Shown piece after piece: positions 24,703 to 38,075 of a stretch of 64,000 nucleotides of DNA. The notes under the pieces were generated by a model. That model made no database searches and was not told the origin of the DNA. It saw only the letters and a list, made by a program, of their open reading frames with translations. A program made the translations under genes and the position numbers. Every line of letters begins with the position of its first letter. Positions within the stretch are counted from its first letter, which is position 1. The DNA lies in contig OZ038423.1 of assembly GCA_964036155.1 (NCBI GenBank), positions 73,051,249-73,115,248 of the forward strand, read 5' to 3'. This DNA is from Diploscapter coronatus (Eukaryota > Nematoda > Chromadorea > Rhabditida > Rhabditidae).

Positions 24703-25369
24703 TTTTTTTTCAAATTTATTCTGGTGATAGCCAATTTTATTTATTCATCTGATTTGCCTGTTTAGTTCTACGACTATTTTCAAGGCATTTCTAATTCATT
24801 ATTTTTCTTTTTCCTAAAAGTATTCATTATTTTCATTGCTATATGTGTCAGTCACTTTTTCGAATTTTTTTATTCATGATTTCGAGGGAAAATAAAGGCT
24901 TTATGAAATTTCTTGTAAATTTCCATTTCACTTGTCTTAATCAATGCTTGAAAAATACTTTACTTATCATTTTACGATTATTTGATTACTTTCGTCTGTA
25001 GAAATGATGACAGATGCCCGTTGGAGGTGAGGAATTTGGTTTGTTTGACTTTCTGCGTATTTCTGTGCAGTGAGAAGAGTGATGACTAATTACGGATGTT
25101 TTCTAATTGACGACAAGTCGTGACCATAACTCCTTTCCACTACTTGGCTTCATTATTGTTATTGTCCACTTTCGTTTTTATTTTTGCGATTTTTATACTG
25201 TTCCCTCTTAGAAATTCCACGTGAAAGCTTCTTTATCCCACTAACCGAATATCGATTTTTCTGCTTCTCTAAGCCTCTTTATTTCTCGCGTTCTTTTATT
25301 GGATGATCGTTTATTTTTCGGGGATTTTTGTGATTTTTCTCTAATTTTCAGGGTTAAACTAGCTATAAG
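24703..25369. other. Spacer between TFIIF alpha and CCM3 genes
   Basis: AT-rich, 667 nt, with the TFIIF alpha 3' UTR and poly(A) signal in its first third. Near the end is a pyrimidine-rich acceptor (TTTTTCTCTAATTTTCAG, AG at 25350-25351) 18 nt before the CCM3 ATG, which may be a trans-splice site. No open frame looks coding. Confidence 0.55.
24891..24896 (+). terminator. Polyadenylation signal AATAAA after TFIIF alpha
   Basis: A canonical hexamer 189 nt after the stop codon of the TFIIF alpha gene, followed by U-rich sequence. Confidence 0.6.
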
Positions 25370-26864
25370 ATGACATCTGAGGAGGCGGGCTACCTCGGCG
25401 CAATGACGTACAACAATCTGTACGCGCCCGTGCTCGACACTCTCCGGCAGCAGAACAGAACCGATGACAGGGCACTCGCTGCTGTTCATGTAAGAATGTT
25501 CTCTTTTTATATTTATTTTACGAAAAATGACTTTTCTAATTGCTAAAGAAATTCGAAGGTTTATGAGAATGAAAAAATTACAAATACACTTTGAAAAAGA
25601 ATTGTCGAGTTCCTTAAGTAAATTTTCTGATGAAGGCTAGATTTTTATTTCCAGAAACTGAAGATGAAGTTGGCAGAGTGCGAGCGCCAGTCGCCCTCGT
25701 TCCTCTTCGACCTCACAAAGCAGCTCATCAACCAGTCGGAACTCAACGTCAATTTGCAGGTACATCTAAAATTATAGGTTCTTTAAAAATCACGAGAAAT
25801 AGAAATGAGAGGGCATCGCTGAGCATTTTTTATTTCTTCATCCTCGTTGCTTCTAAGTTGCCAAAATTATTTGGAGGAGTTTGATTCTAGAAAAATGAAC
25901 TTCAGGAAGCGTACTTGCGGATGCACGACTCGGCGCCCTACGATGATCTGGTCGTGGTCGGCTATGAAAATGTGCCCGAGTACAAGGAACTCACTGAGAG
26001 GTGAGGGGATTCGAAGTTTATCTTTCATTTCATGGCCAAAGAAATATCTAGTTCGCCATTATTTCTTTGAGCTCACTTGTACTTTGTTTGGTACTTACAT
26101 ACTTTTATCTGGTTTTCTACGTCATCAACCATTCAAAAAATAATCCTATTTACTTTTTTCTAAAACTTATAGAATCAACTTTGGAAGCATTCTAAGGAGT
26201 TGTTTTTCAGAGCCATTGAGCTGCGTCGCGTGTTGTCTCGAGTGCCCGAGGAGATGACGGACAGACATGCCTTCCTGGAGACCATCAAACTCATCGCCTC
26301 GTCCATCAAGAAGCTCCTCGAGGCCATCAACAACGTCTATCGGGTCGTTCCCGCTCATGCACAGCCGGGTAAATCCTATTCTTATGCATTCTCAACTATT
26401 GCAAGAAATACGTTTCAGGAATTGTTTAGCTTCACACAATATCCCTTTGTTAATAGATCAAAGCTCTGAAAAAACTCGAATTTTCCAAAGTATTTTGAAG
26501 AGATCCATAAATAAAAGTTTAAGCTGTGGAGAAGCGCAAGCGCGAATTCGTGCACTACTCGAAGTGGTTCAGCAACACGCTCAAGACCTACTTCAAGGAT
26601 CAAAATGCTGCTCAGGTGAGGAATGCCCAAATGTGTTCCCGACTATTTTTCCCAATTTGTGACATTTCTGACTTTCAAAAATTCCTGAGATCCACTACGG
26701 TTTATCTGCAACCTTGAAAAGTATTTATATGAAAGTCATCAATAAACACTTACCCCTTTCTTTTTCAAGATATGTTTTCTCAGGTGAACATTTCCGCAAA
26801 TCAGCTGGTCTTCCAAACTGTAATGGTCGTGCGCACGGTCAACGAGAAACTCAGACGCAATTAA
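25370..26864 (+). CDS. ccm-3: Programmed cell death protein 10 (PDCD10/CCM3)
   Basis: Complete gene of six exons coding for about 230 residues, close to human CCM3 (212). CCM3 dimerises through its N-terminal helices, binds GCKIII kinases (and in many animals sits in the STRIPAK complex), and uses a C-terminal FAT-homology bundle to bind partners; in C. elegans CCM-3 supports excretory canal growth and membrane integrity. Visible family blocks are EYKELTERAIELRRVLSRVP, EEMTDRHAFLETIKLIASSI, KKLLEAINNVY, KREFVHYSKWFSNTLKTYFK and VNISANQLVFQT near the end. Splice phases agree, with introns after AVH, NLQ, TE(R), AQP and AAQ. The ATG is preceded by an acceptor 18 nt upstream. The N-terminal dimer region is less conserved, as usual for nematode members. 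Confidence 0.93.
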
Positions 26865-28195
26865 GAAAAGAAAATGAATCTAAAAATCTTTTTTAGGTAT
26901 TTATTTCTTTTCAAAATTTTACAGATCTGATAAAAGGTTTTTTACCTTGTCGAAAACAAGACATTTTCTTGTTTTGTCTGATCTGTGAAGAAAATTAGCT
27001 CAAATCATTTCCATTTTTCCAAAAACATCCCAACATTTCTGTATTTTCTTCTTTTCTTTCGAATTTGTATTTATATTTGTAAGCAAGTGGTCATTTCTGA
27101 TTCCTTACATTTTTGTGACAAAATGCGATAATTTTCACCTCCTTGACTTCAAAGGATTTGTCATTTTCTCACTTATTTTTTTCGAGGAGAAGGTGCAAAA
27201 TTCTTTGATTACCCTCGATGAATTCCAAAAATCTTACGCCGTAAAACCTTCTATCATGACTGATTTGTTTTCTTTGGTTTTTGTGAATGTGATTCGTTTT
27301 ATTTTTCCTCCTTTTTCACTTATTTATGCCTTGAAAAACGACGTCTTTCATTCTAAATGTGATATCTTTTGATTAAATAATTTACGATTTATCTTTGATT
27401 TTATCTAAAATATGTTTTTAATTAGGCCCCCTCCTCCTTTTTCACAGACTCGTAGAGCTTGAACTGAATTACAATTCTTTGACTTTTTGACAAAATTGAT
27501 AATTCAATTCAATCTTCGAAAGAATCCAGAATTTTCTAGAATTCTATTTTGATCCCTTCTCGACTCGATGTGCTTTATTTCTAGGACTTGTTCTCGTAAT
27601 TTCTCTCCTTTATCGATGTACAATTTTCTCCACTTATTCTAAAAATAGACCATTTATCCAATTGCTCATGCATTAAAAAACGAATAAATTGATCAAAATG
27701 TGAAACTTAAAATCTTTCCTTCTGAAATGAATTTTTCATCGAAAACACTGCTCTGTAAAACCAGTGCAGCGAGCCGCGCAAATGTCCATTTGAAAATTCG
27801 CACACCTCGCAATAGTATTTCTCGATTTTTGCGCTTCATTTCTCGAATCCTTTCGTCTGGTTTTTGAGATTCTCGTGATTTTCTCGACGCTTCTGCAGGT
27901 TCCCATATTCTCGGTAACCTTCCTCCTCCCGGAATTGTTTCTGATCGATGCTTTTGCCCGCAAAATCCGTGGAATCGAAATTCTCTCAAATCCCGCCTTT
28001 TCGGAGGAAAAAGCACTTTCCTCCGAGTTTCACGACTGAAACGCGATTCCCACTTTCTCTCCTGATTTTTGAAATGTCCAAAAATGTCCTCATGTCCCCA
28101 GGCTGATCAAATTAAATCGTTTTTTCTCGATAGTTTCCACGATTGCTTGTTTACCAAAATTGATGTGTGCAATTTGAGTGACTGCAAGCATTCAA
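26865..28195. other. Spacer between CCM3 and ASPM genes
   Basis: A 1.3-kb AT-rich stretch that should hold the ccm-3 3' UTR and the promoter or leader of the ASPM gene. A near-palindrome at about 26925-26985 (AGATCTGATAAAAG with its inverted partner around GTCGAAAACAAGACA) could form a stem. The portion 27720-28080 is somewhat less AT-rich, but its short frames on both strands show no family motif. Confidence 0.45.
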
Positions 28196-31100
28196 ATGAG
28201 TGTAGCTGGGACACCTAGCGCGAGCAAGAGGCAGAGCGAGGCGGAGGTCGGCATGCAGTTCGAGGACTTCTGCGTCTGGATGAACACCCTGCTCAAGGCC
28301 GATGGAGGGTACGAGGAAATCGACCTCAACAAAGTCAAGGATGGTGAGGAAAGAATGATGAAATTTCGCTAATAAATTTCAATCCTACTCCCAGTAACAT
28401 GCAGAAAAAAAGCGTTCTGCTAATTTTTTTTTTTAAAGACTTAACTTTTCTGGCGCCGGAATAAATAGTTTTCAAAAACATTAGTTTTTTAGAAAAAATG
28501 AGCAACAAATTTTATTTGAAGAAAAATTAGACATTTTGAGACGCGACGAAACTCCTGGCAGAATCGATGTCGTCTGCAAGCAGCTCGAAGCGACAGACCA
28601 CTCAAAAACAGAACAGTCAGGGCAAAGAGAACAAGGAAGGCGGGCAGGGCGCGGCCAAGAACGATCAGCTCAGGAAGTTCATCAACAGACACAGAATCGG
28701 GAAGAGGGAACTGTAAGTTGGAAAGATAGAACCTGAAAATGAAACTTATAAATCAAGGCACAATCGTGTTTTTCTTGATCTGGATATTTAGAAACAGCAA
28801 CAGGGAAATGTTCACCTTGGATAATCTTTCTTGAAATTACAATTTTCAGGGGCCGTCGACTTCTTAACGAAACGGACCTGAAGGCTGGAATCTCGAATCT
28901 GATCACGTCTGACACACTCTCGTTCAAGGACGACTGCTCTGTCTACAGCGACCACGGTCAGTTTGAAAAAAAAATCATTCAATTTTATAAATCTCCCTTA
29001 CTTTTTACCATTTAATCAAATTCGTCTTCGGATTCTAACTTTCAAAACGAGCTGAAAAATTAAAAAAAAAAAAAAACTTGAAAATTTCACTGAAAGTTGA
29101 TAAGAATCGTCAATTTGCAAAGGTCTTGAATTTTAAATATTTTATGACAACCTGTAAATGATGGAATGACGAACCGCTTTTTAGTATTTGACGAAACAAT
29201 AGAAATTGATAAGGGTTTGTGCAAAAAGAGGAAGCATTTGGTCATTTTTGTGTTTCATCAAATACTAAACAAATGTTTCATCATTTCACACTACGCTACT
29301 CCGCTATTACGTCATTTACAAGCTGCCATATTTTATTCTTTCAAAACATGTAATGTTCAGGCCTGCAGGCTAGCCTGCTGACGATTCTTTGGAGCATCCA
29401 CCCGGTGTGGCTGCATCTGGCTCTCGAGATCGTCTTCGCCGAGGAAATCCCCATCGACACGGCAGCCCCTGTCCACAAGACCCTGGGAGCCTTCATCTCC
29501 AGACGACTCTTCATAGACCCCAGCATACTCGGGAACAGGAAATACACAGGAGGAAATGTCAGGTTGGAGAAAGATGTTTAAAAAATATACTAATTAAGAA
29601 AATACGACTCGTTTCAAATAGAAATATTTACCATAAGTTTCAAAGGAACCCAAAAATAGTGTCGAAGCCAAAAAGGCTTGCTTCTGGCACATAGAAAAAG
29701 ACGCCAGTTTTTCTCATAAATAGTATGGGGAGGCAGGATAGGAAAAGAAAAAAGTGGTGTCTTTTTCTAGGAGCCCTTGTTTCTGGCATTTAGCTCGCTT
29801 TCTGATAAAATTTCTAAAGATGAAAACTATTCGAATTTTAAAGTGCTTTGCTTAGTTTGGTCCATCCGGCCGGTCGCAAGGCCCTACACTCGCACTTCCT
29901 GCAGCACCTGTGTCTGCTGCTCTGTGCGGTCGACATCGTCTTCAAGGAGGCTCTCTTCCCACAGGTCACCAGGATGTTCACCAGATTCTCCAAGTTCAAG
30001 GTTGGAATTTTACGGGTTTTTGGAAAAGTACAGATTGCTGATACTTTGAAACAAAATCTACTAGGAAGATAAATTTATCGAGGGTCAACTTTTCAAAGGA
30101 AAGATTCTGCTATATCAATGTCTAAGGTCTAGAAGTATTTTTAACGAAATGCTGGAACATAAATTTTGAATGTGGTAAATACTTTGAACATTTTCGATGA
30201 AGTTTTGAAAGACGAGTTTCAGATGAAGGATAACATTTGCGGGAAGAATAATTAGTTTCGTTTAAGTGTCTGGACGACGTGCTCAACGAGCTGACGCGTC
30301 TGATGCTGTCCGGCAAGTCGCTCAGCCTGAGGAAGGCCCTATATCGCATCGGATTCAGCAGCACCTACAAACAGGCGAGCCTTTTTCTCGTTAATTTCTG
30401 GAAAGATAACGTCTTTATTTTAAACGTTTATTGGGTTGGCGCATAAGCTCTTAGCGCACACCCGAATAACTCCCTTCGTGTGTAACCAATTCAAATGAGG
30501 TCTTCGGTATTAGTGCCATTAGCGTATTGGCTTTCAAAAGATACAATGTTGACTCCGTCGCTCCACACATTAGACGTAAAAGGCATGCAAAATGACAGTA
30601 ACTTCGCTAGCCCTAACACTTAAGATTGCCTAATTCTGTGCACAAGTTTCCTGGTAAATATTATACCATATTGAAGCACTACGATAATATAGAAAAATTC
30701 ATTCAATTGCTGTTATACTCGCTCTGTGCGTGAATGTAATGAAGAAATACTGAAGCACCGTTTCAAAAAATCGATTGCATAAATGCTCGGAGTGAAATTT
30801 TGCTCCTAAAATTTGAATTTTTGCAAAACGGGTAATTTTATGAATTTGAGGGACCAATGGACGACTACGTGTTCGAGGTGAACGAAATCGCCAATCTGAA
30901 CGATGGAGTTATCCTGGGGTAAGAATAGATTTTTCTAAAACAAGAAAAAATTATCAAATTTGCTGAGGCTAATCTTCTCTTCATTCTATTCTTTTCCGAA
31001 AAATCTTGCCTAAAATGTTTCAGAAATTAAATTACTTAATTTCTGCCTTTTGGCATGGGGAAACCTGGCATTTCAGGAAGCTTGTGGAACTCGTGTTCGG

Positions 31101-34100
31101 CCTGCCCCGCGGTGAAGTGATCCGACAGCTGCGTCCGCCCCAGGGAGATCTGATTCGCAAGCGAAAGAACGTCGAACAGGTCCTCAACATCATCGGCAGC
31201 CACGAAATCGACGTCAAGCGTGAGTTTTCAAGAAATTTAGAAGATTAGATTTTATGATAAAGAACGTTCTATTCAAAGTGGAATCTCGGCGAAAAGGTTG
31301 CTGGGCGGTTAATCTCCAATATCATCTTCCGGTAACTTTTTCACTGAGATTGGTCCGAATTTGATTAGTTACCAGGAACCCTTGGAGCCATACGAAGAAA
31401 CATTTCCTTTTCATTTCTTCAAACAGTATGTTGTTTGCTTGGCTTTTGAACCTGGTTCAAATCACGATTTGGTAAAGCATATTAGAGCATTTTCAATTAG
31501 AAATCTTTGTCTTGATCCTGTATTGACTTTCAAAAGATAGTATTGTTATCGAATTCTTTTGAGACATATGTGAAGCGTTCCTTCTATTTTCTTAGTTCCA
31601 GAGTTCAAGCCGGATGACATCTGCCTGTGTCGCAAAGCGCGTGTTTGCGACCTGCTGCTGCGACTCATCGGACTGCAGATCCAGTCTAAGGTCGACACGA
31701 AAGTCATGCTCAGATGGGCGATCAGGCTGAAGGACAGTGGCTACATGCAGGACACTCCCCTCCCCAAGGACGAAAACGCTCTCACCATCCTCATTCTCAG
31801 GCAACTCGCACAGTACTTCGGAATACAGGTTAGGAGTACTTGTAAATTATACCCTGAAGACGAGAATAGATGCAAATTTTTAGATAAATAATCGTTACCA
31901 TGCAAGTCCTGAAGAATTAGTGGTTTTTCCTTGATTTTTAGCAGTGATAAGAGTACAAACTTTTCTGTCATTTCCGATGAATAATTCTAGAAATCAATGT
32001 AAAAGAAGTCATTTTTCTTTATCAATGTTATTCGTGCTTTTTGGATTAATTCGATGTTGTTTTGAAACCTATTTTCAAACTTGATTAAAATTGCGAGTTT
32101 GTAGATTTCGGGTGAACTGGACAAGGACAAGATCGGCTCGATTCTAGGCGCAGCGTGGAACGACATCTGTCCCAATCAGCCCAATTTCTGCTTCATCACC
32201 GGCGACAGCGCCTACGACAAAATCGTCACTGTGGTGAGGGTTTAAGAAAGCTTCAGAAACGTACAATTTTGCAGTTTGTTTTTCTTTTATTGGAAACCCC
32301 AGAAAAACTACTTACCGCGATAGTAAAAGTATTTAAATTTACAATAAACATATTTTTCCTAAAAATCTATCGCGTTAAGACAAACTATCGAAGTTTAAAA
32401 TAATTTCCAAAACTTCAGGCTGAGCAAGATCTCGAGTTATCGGTGGGTTGCCGCAAATTCCCTCTTCTCTTCGCCCGTCTGGTTCTGTCGCGACTTTGCG
32501 AGATTTCCGAGAAAAGACGCAAGGCGGCTACAGTCATTCAGAGGGCCTGGAGACGCTTCAGATACAACCTGATCAGAGATCCCAATATCGATTTGGTAAG
32601 CAAATTTTTGATGAAATGCGATTTGTAACAACGTTATTTCTCCATTTTTATCTTTTGCTGGCAATCAACTAAGATTAGGAAAATTTGTCTGAAAAATGGA
32701 TTTTTTCTTTGGCAAATGCAAATTTAAGGTTGCCGGCGAAACATTCACTATCGCCTCGCCCTACGTCCGTCAGGTTCGTTGTGCCCTCAGGTGAGTTTTG
32801 AAGATAATACATTTAGACGTAAATATTTTAAATTTAGTATATCACGAAATTTTGATCCATTTTCCGATGTCAATATTTCTTCTCTATAGATAGAAAATTT
32901 GCTAAAATATGGTTTTGAAAACTTGCAGAAACGTTCTGCTCAACACCCAACAGTCGACCCCGAATGTGGCCGGGCAAAAGGACTCTGTCGACAGGAAAAT
33001 CTTCCAGTTCAATCTCCAGTTGGTAAGGCAACTTGTCTGAGGAATTGCTTGGAGAACTAAACACCTTGAACAAATAGAATTTTTTTAGACATCTTTCACT
33101 TGAATCTTGACAAAAAATGAAGTTTCTGAAAGTGATTTGTTTTGAAGCGCAAGACATTTTACGAACCAATTTTAGTTTGAAAATCTAATAAGCTTTTAGA
33201 TAGGTTACAAGTGCAATAGACGAGGTTTCTTTTCTTTAATTTGAAAGATGATATTTTGGAGTAAGATGTAATTTTCAGTCGGAATGGGAAGGGGCCGAGT
33301 TTGGTTCGTCTTCGGACAAGGAGAACAGAGCTGTGAATGGAGAGGACAGATCTGCTTTGGTGAAGAAGTGGCGGCCGTTGGAGGAGGACAAAATGACGCA
33401 GGCCAGTGGCGATGAGGGAGACGCTCAGACAGAGGAGAACGACAAGACCGTTGTCGTCAACCAAAGGTCGGGGATTTTTCATTTTTGGACAGAAAAATGA
33501 AAGTTTCCCTAGAGAATTTCCTAAACTTATTTAAAGTAGTAGTATTATATATTATTTTGATGAAACGAAAAAGAAGTGCTCAAATTGAACTGTTCTATAT
33601 TTGTTTGCAATGATGTAAAAATTGCATAGTTTCAGAAACGCGACTTTGGTGTCGAAGGAAGAGGACGAGTTGAGCGATATCAACGAGGAGGAAGAGACGC
33701 AGACAGTGACTGTGGCAGAGAGGAAGGAGGAGAGGTCTGTCAGCGAGGGCACGGAGACCGCCATTGAGAGCGATGCTCAGCACAGGACCGTCTTCTCCGT
33801 GCAGCTGCCCAATTTGGATCCTAACGAGGTTTTATTTTTTATTTCTGAACAAATCCAAATTTTCGCTTTTAAAATTCAACCGAAGTTTTTGAGAACAAAA
33901 TGTACAAGTTGATAATTTTGAGAAGGATAGCAATCTTCAAAATGAGTTAGAATTGATGTTTTTTAAGTGGAAAAAATATGATTTTATAAAGTGCTAAAAT
34001 GAAAATTTTTGATAAAAATCAGTTTTAATTATTTCCTTTTTAGATCTCGTTCATCCTGAAGACGAATTTGGCTGTGAAAGAGGAAGAGCCCTATCATCAG

Positions 34101-36823
34101 ATCGAGCAGACAAAAGAGCAGAAGACATTGGGCAGACAGTCTGATGGAGAGGAACTGAAGGCGGATGAAGGACAGAAGCGGGAGGGCAATCAGACAAGCG
34201 ACATGCTGGAAGCATCCATCCTCTACACGCCTTTGGTTTCTCAGGTAGTCTTTTTAGCTACGAAATTTTAAAAAAAATGAAAGTATTTGTAAAATTAGCA
34301 AAAGATTGATTCTTTGGATTTCTATCTTGCCAAGTCTTTTTTTTCTCTTTTTATCTGAAGTTATTCAAATAATAACATTCTTGAAGTCGTAGTTTTTGGT
34401 TCAAAAGAAATATGAAACATAAATTAAAAATTTATTTTTTCAGATGGCCGAACTGTCCTTTGGCGATGATCTGTCCCCCACCAAGGCGAATGGCAACGGC
34501 TCTGCTCCGTCCACCCCTCACAGCCAGATGCACAGACTCGAGATCTCCACTGCCAGATTGACCCTCAACACTTCCGGTGATCAGGTAGAAATTCAGAAAA
34601 TTAGTTGTAATTTTAGATAAAGACTCCTTGTCAAATTCTTGCTTTGGAAAGAAAGAAAATTAAAAAATCTATGTCTACAAATTAGGATTGGAATATTGAT
34701 ATTTTCCAAGTTGATCAGAATTTATGATAATTTTAAACTTTTTTTTTACAAATTCGAATTTCAGGTGATCGACACCTCGCAGCTGCAGGAGATCTACGTG
34801 GCGACGCTGCGTCAATCCGAGCACCAGGCCCAGCTCAGACACCAAATTGAGGTACGGGGAAGTGCTCTTAAAAAATGGAAACTTTCGAAAATATCGATTT
34901 TTGTTCAAAAGTTATAATTCAGCTCCTCGAGCAAATCAAACAACAGGCTGATGAGGAGGAGATGAAACGCGTCAGACACGAAAAGGCCATTCAGATTCAG
35001 GTTGAGAAAAATATAATCTTCTGAATCTACTTTTAATTTGATTCTAATTTTCAAGATAATCGTAAAATTTCTGAACAATTGAATTTTTCAGAAACTATGG
35101 AGAGGCTACCTCGTTCGAAAGCAGCTGAGGGCCGAAATCGAGCAGATCCAGGCGAATCTGATCGCGTACAGGAGGAGAAAGGCTGAGGAGGAAAAGGACA
35201 TCCAAGGCGAGCAGAGAGCCGGGCAGTTGCAGGGACAAGGACAGAGATTGAGTGGAACGATGCAGGACAGTACGGCACACGTCAAGGGGATCGAGAATCA
35301 CAGCGTTCAGGCAAAGTGGGTTATTTTGACATTTTGTGAAAGTTAAAATAATCGCCAAAGTAAATGTTGATCGACTGCTTGTATCCTATACCCTTTTTTT
35401 GTTTTTTTATTTTTATTTTTACCTACCCCCTTCCATACTCTCCTAAGAACGTGGGTATGGATCATAAACGGTCATATTATCTTTCGAATTTCTAAATTTT
35501 GAAAAATTTTTAAAAAATAATCGTCTTTTTCTAGATGGGAAGAAGCGTCGGCAATGCTCAACTCAAACTGCCTCTATCTGTACAAAGTCGGATTGTGCAG
35601 AATTGGTGCGTTTTTTTTTTTTTAGAAACTTTTCAGGTGTTCTTCTTATAGATTCTTTGAATTTTCAAATTTACCTCTTTCGTCTAAAAATTGTAACTTC
35701 TTTTATTTACAAAAAAAAATCTTTTTAGAAACTGAAAATATTTGATTATTTCAGACCGTTTCCTGGAAATCTACCCGCCGTTCATAAGATCGTTCGTGGT
35801 GGAGATGGACGGCTTGCGGTATACGATCTGTCAGCTGAATGCGTCCAACCAGTCCACAGCCACCATCGAGGTTGTTGACAAACTCGACGACATTTTGCAC
35901 AAAATCCTGCTGGTAAGCAAATTCGGTTATTTTTGTTTTTGAAGGAAAAATTGATACAGGTATTATGGAAAAACGCATCTGAAAATATTTCATCATTTAT
36001 TGAAGGATTGTTTTAGAGGGTGAAAACTGGATAATTTCTTTTGGGCTTGACTTTACAGATCTTCTATCTTCGATTCAAAAATGATCTCAAAATGATTGAT
36101 TTTTTGAAACATAGAAAGATTAAGTTTTGATTTTTCAGAGCAGAAATGTGGATGTCCGAAGCAAATTGGTAGAGGAAATGGTCGATTTGGTGGAGTATCT
36201 GCTGCACGCGCTCTTCAGCTTCTCCCACGACCAGCCAACTCTTGTCAGGAAATCGGGTATGAGCCAAGTTTATCAAATCATGCAAAATTAAACGTTTATC
36301 TTTTAGGTAGGGTCCTTGAATTTTAGTTTGATCTGAGGCTGAAATTTTATGTTGCCTTTATCAAGGCAAATGATTTTCTTCTATCTGCATATTTTCTGAA
36401 ATGTTTCTTGGAAGTGAAAATATAAGATATTTTGAGCTTTCCATTCCGTCAAGTTTATTTCCATGAAAACAATCATAATAATGCTGTTTTCAGCCACGCT
36501 GCTTTCCGAATGCCACCGCATCGACCCGCAGAACAGGGGATTCGAGAAGGCCCAATTCTACACCAGAAAGGGATCGGAGCGGTAAAATTGTTTGAATTTT
36601 ATAAAGCTATGCAAATTTTTCATCATCTAATTTTGTTATGTTTCATTGAGACTTGATTTTGCTCTGCAAATTGCTCTCGGTATGATAAAAAAAATGAATT
36701 CTTTTCAGACTGTCGCAATACCGTAGGAAGTTGACAAAGCTGGGCAAGAATTCGGTTAAGCAGGACGTGGACAGGGCACTCGCCGCACTCGAGCAGTTCC
36801 AGCAGAAGATCGACGCCGTCTGA
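28196..36823 (+). CDS. aspm-1: ASPM/abnormal spindle family protein (CH and IQ domains)
   Basis: Complete gene of 25 exons coding for about 1,150 residues, close to the size I recall for the C. elegans protein and far shorter than human ASPM (3,477). ASPM proteins focus microtubule minus ends at spindle poles; in C. elegans ASPM-1 works with calmodulin and LIN-5 in meiotic spindle orientation. An N-terminal Ser/Lys-rich part is followed by a calponin-homology region: DDYVFEVNEIANLNDGVILG, KLVELVFGLPRGEVIRQLRP, KRKNVEQVLNIIGSHEIDV and DLLLRLIGLQIQSKVDTKV. Two IQ-type calmodulin sites follow (ATVIQRAWRRF near exon 11; IQIQKLWRGYLVRKQLR at the exon 19/20 junction), then a long acidic linker and an all-helical C-terminus (VVEMDGLRYTICQLNAS). 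The intron after STYKQ (30375-30850) has a GC donor and contains a mariner-like terminus. The poly(A) signal may be as far away as 38070. Confidence 0.9.
29690..29775. repeat. Hairpin repeat in an ASPM intron
   Basis: TAGAAAAAGACGCCA near 29691 pairs with TGGTGTCTTTTTCTA near 29756 around a purine-rich loop. It lies in the intron between the fourth and fifth exons. It may be a small foldback element; no target duplication was identified. Confidence 0.4.
30431..30458 (+). mobile_element. Solo mariner-like terminal repeat in an ASPM intron
   Basis: After a TA (30429-30430) the sequence TTGGGTTGGCGCATAAGCTC followed by TTAGCGCA resembles mariner ends of the TTAGGTTGGCNNATAAGT type. No inverted partner and no transposase frame is visible in the rest of the intron (to 30850), so this is probably a decayed or truncated copy. 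Confidence 0.55.
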
Positions 36824-38069
36824 AGCGACCAGGTATACTGTAATCCTTTGCACTAATCTCCTCGTTCCCTCACTCCCTCCTACAGTATGCCAAAAAGTCC
36901 GTATCCCAATCATAACCGTCACCTATCCAGCACATAATTGTACATCAGTTTGCAATGACAATGAATAGTGATTTTCCCATTCCATCGATACCCGCTTTCT
37001 TTGATTTTGATATGAATCTTTTTCCCTAAATTTTCTCATTCATTTATCCCTAAATGATCAGCAACAGCGTTTTTAAATTCGCAAACGTTTCTACGATAAA
37101 ATTTGTACTTTTGAAAAATACCAGTTTTATCTGTTTTGACCCACCAAATATCCTATTTTGCTTATTTTGGAAATATAAGGGTTCAAACTGCAATGCCTAA
37201 ATTTTCAACCTTTTATACCCTTTTTCTGATCATCTAGAAATTTTTTGACATTATGGCATAAAAAACAAAATAGAGGTATTTGTTCTCGATAACTTTCCAT
37301 ATCATGATGTCGAAAGTTTTCACGTTTACCCACTCCTTACTCGTGTGTAGTGACAGATTTTCCTTATGGGATAATTGATTTTATCCAACTTTCTTCTTTC
37401 TTTTTTATTCATTTTTCCATTTGATTGTCATCTACCTATTTGTATGCCCAAAGTTTTTTTTCTTTACTCTCAATGCGACACGGGTTTTAGCGTGCAGACT
37501 TGGTTTGTACCGGTAAGTGAGAAACATCTCAATGAGTTGGATTTAAAATTAGTTTTATCATTTTTCCTCTGAAACACTTTATTTGATTTTTGTCAAGCAT
37601 TTTACCTAGCTTTTAAGAATTCATTTGAAGTTAGGTAATATTTTGCACATTTCTGTCTTTAAAATGGATAGCCGAAGTATGGAATAAATATTTAGAAGAA
37701 ATATTGATTTTTGGGATTCAGGAATGGTTTGAACCACTAACAATATCGAACTGATCTTTTTTCATCTTCAAGCTTTTTATCTTCGTTGAATCTTTTATTA
37801 CGGCTTATTAAAACCTGGATTTTGTGTCTTCTAAGCACGTTTATTTATTTCCAGTTCCCATTTTTTACATTTTAGAAACTCATTCGCACCATTTAAGTTT
37901 TTCATTCATATTGGAAGAATCGTGATGATGAAATTGTGTTGCCTTTTGTGCGAATTGCACATATTTTTGTTAGGATTAAAAATCTTCTCCCAGATTTCCC
38001 TTGCATTCATTCTGCTCCGATATTGCATTCGAAATATCGCCGAGCCGTTTGTTATTTTTTGTAACGCTC

Positions 38070-38075
38070 AATAAA
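38070..38075 (+). terminator. Possible distal polyadenylation signal of the ASPM gene
   Basis: AATAAA in the context GCTCAATAAACCTTG, 1.25 kb after the ASPM stop. The sequence between is U-rich with no other gene, so it may end a long 3' UTR. A nearer non-canonical signal cannot be excluded. Confidence 0.35.
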
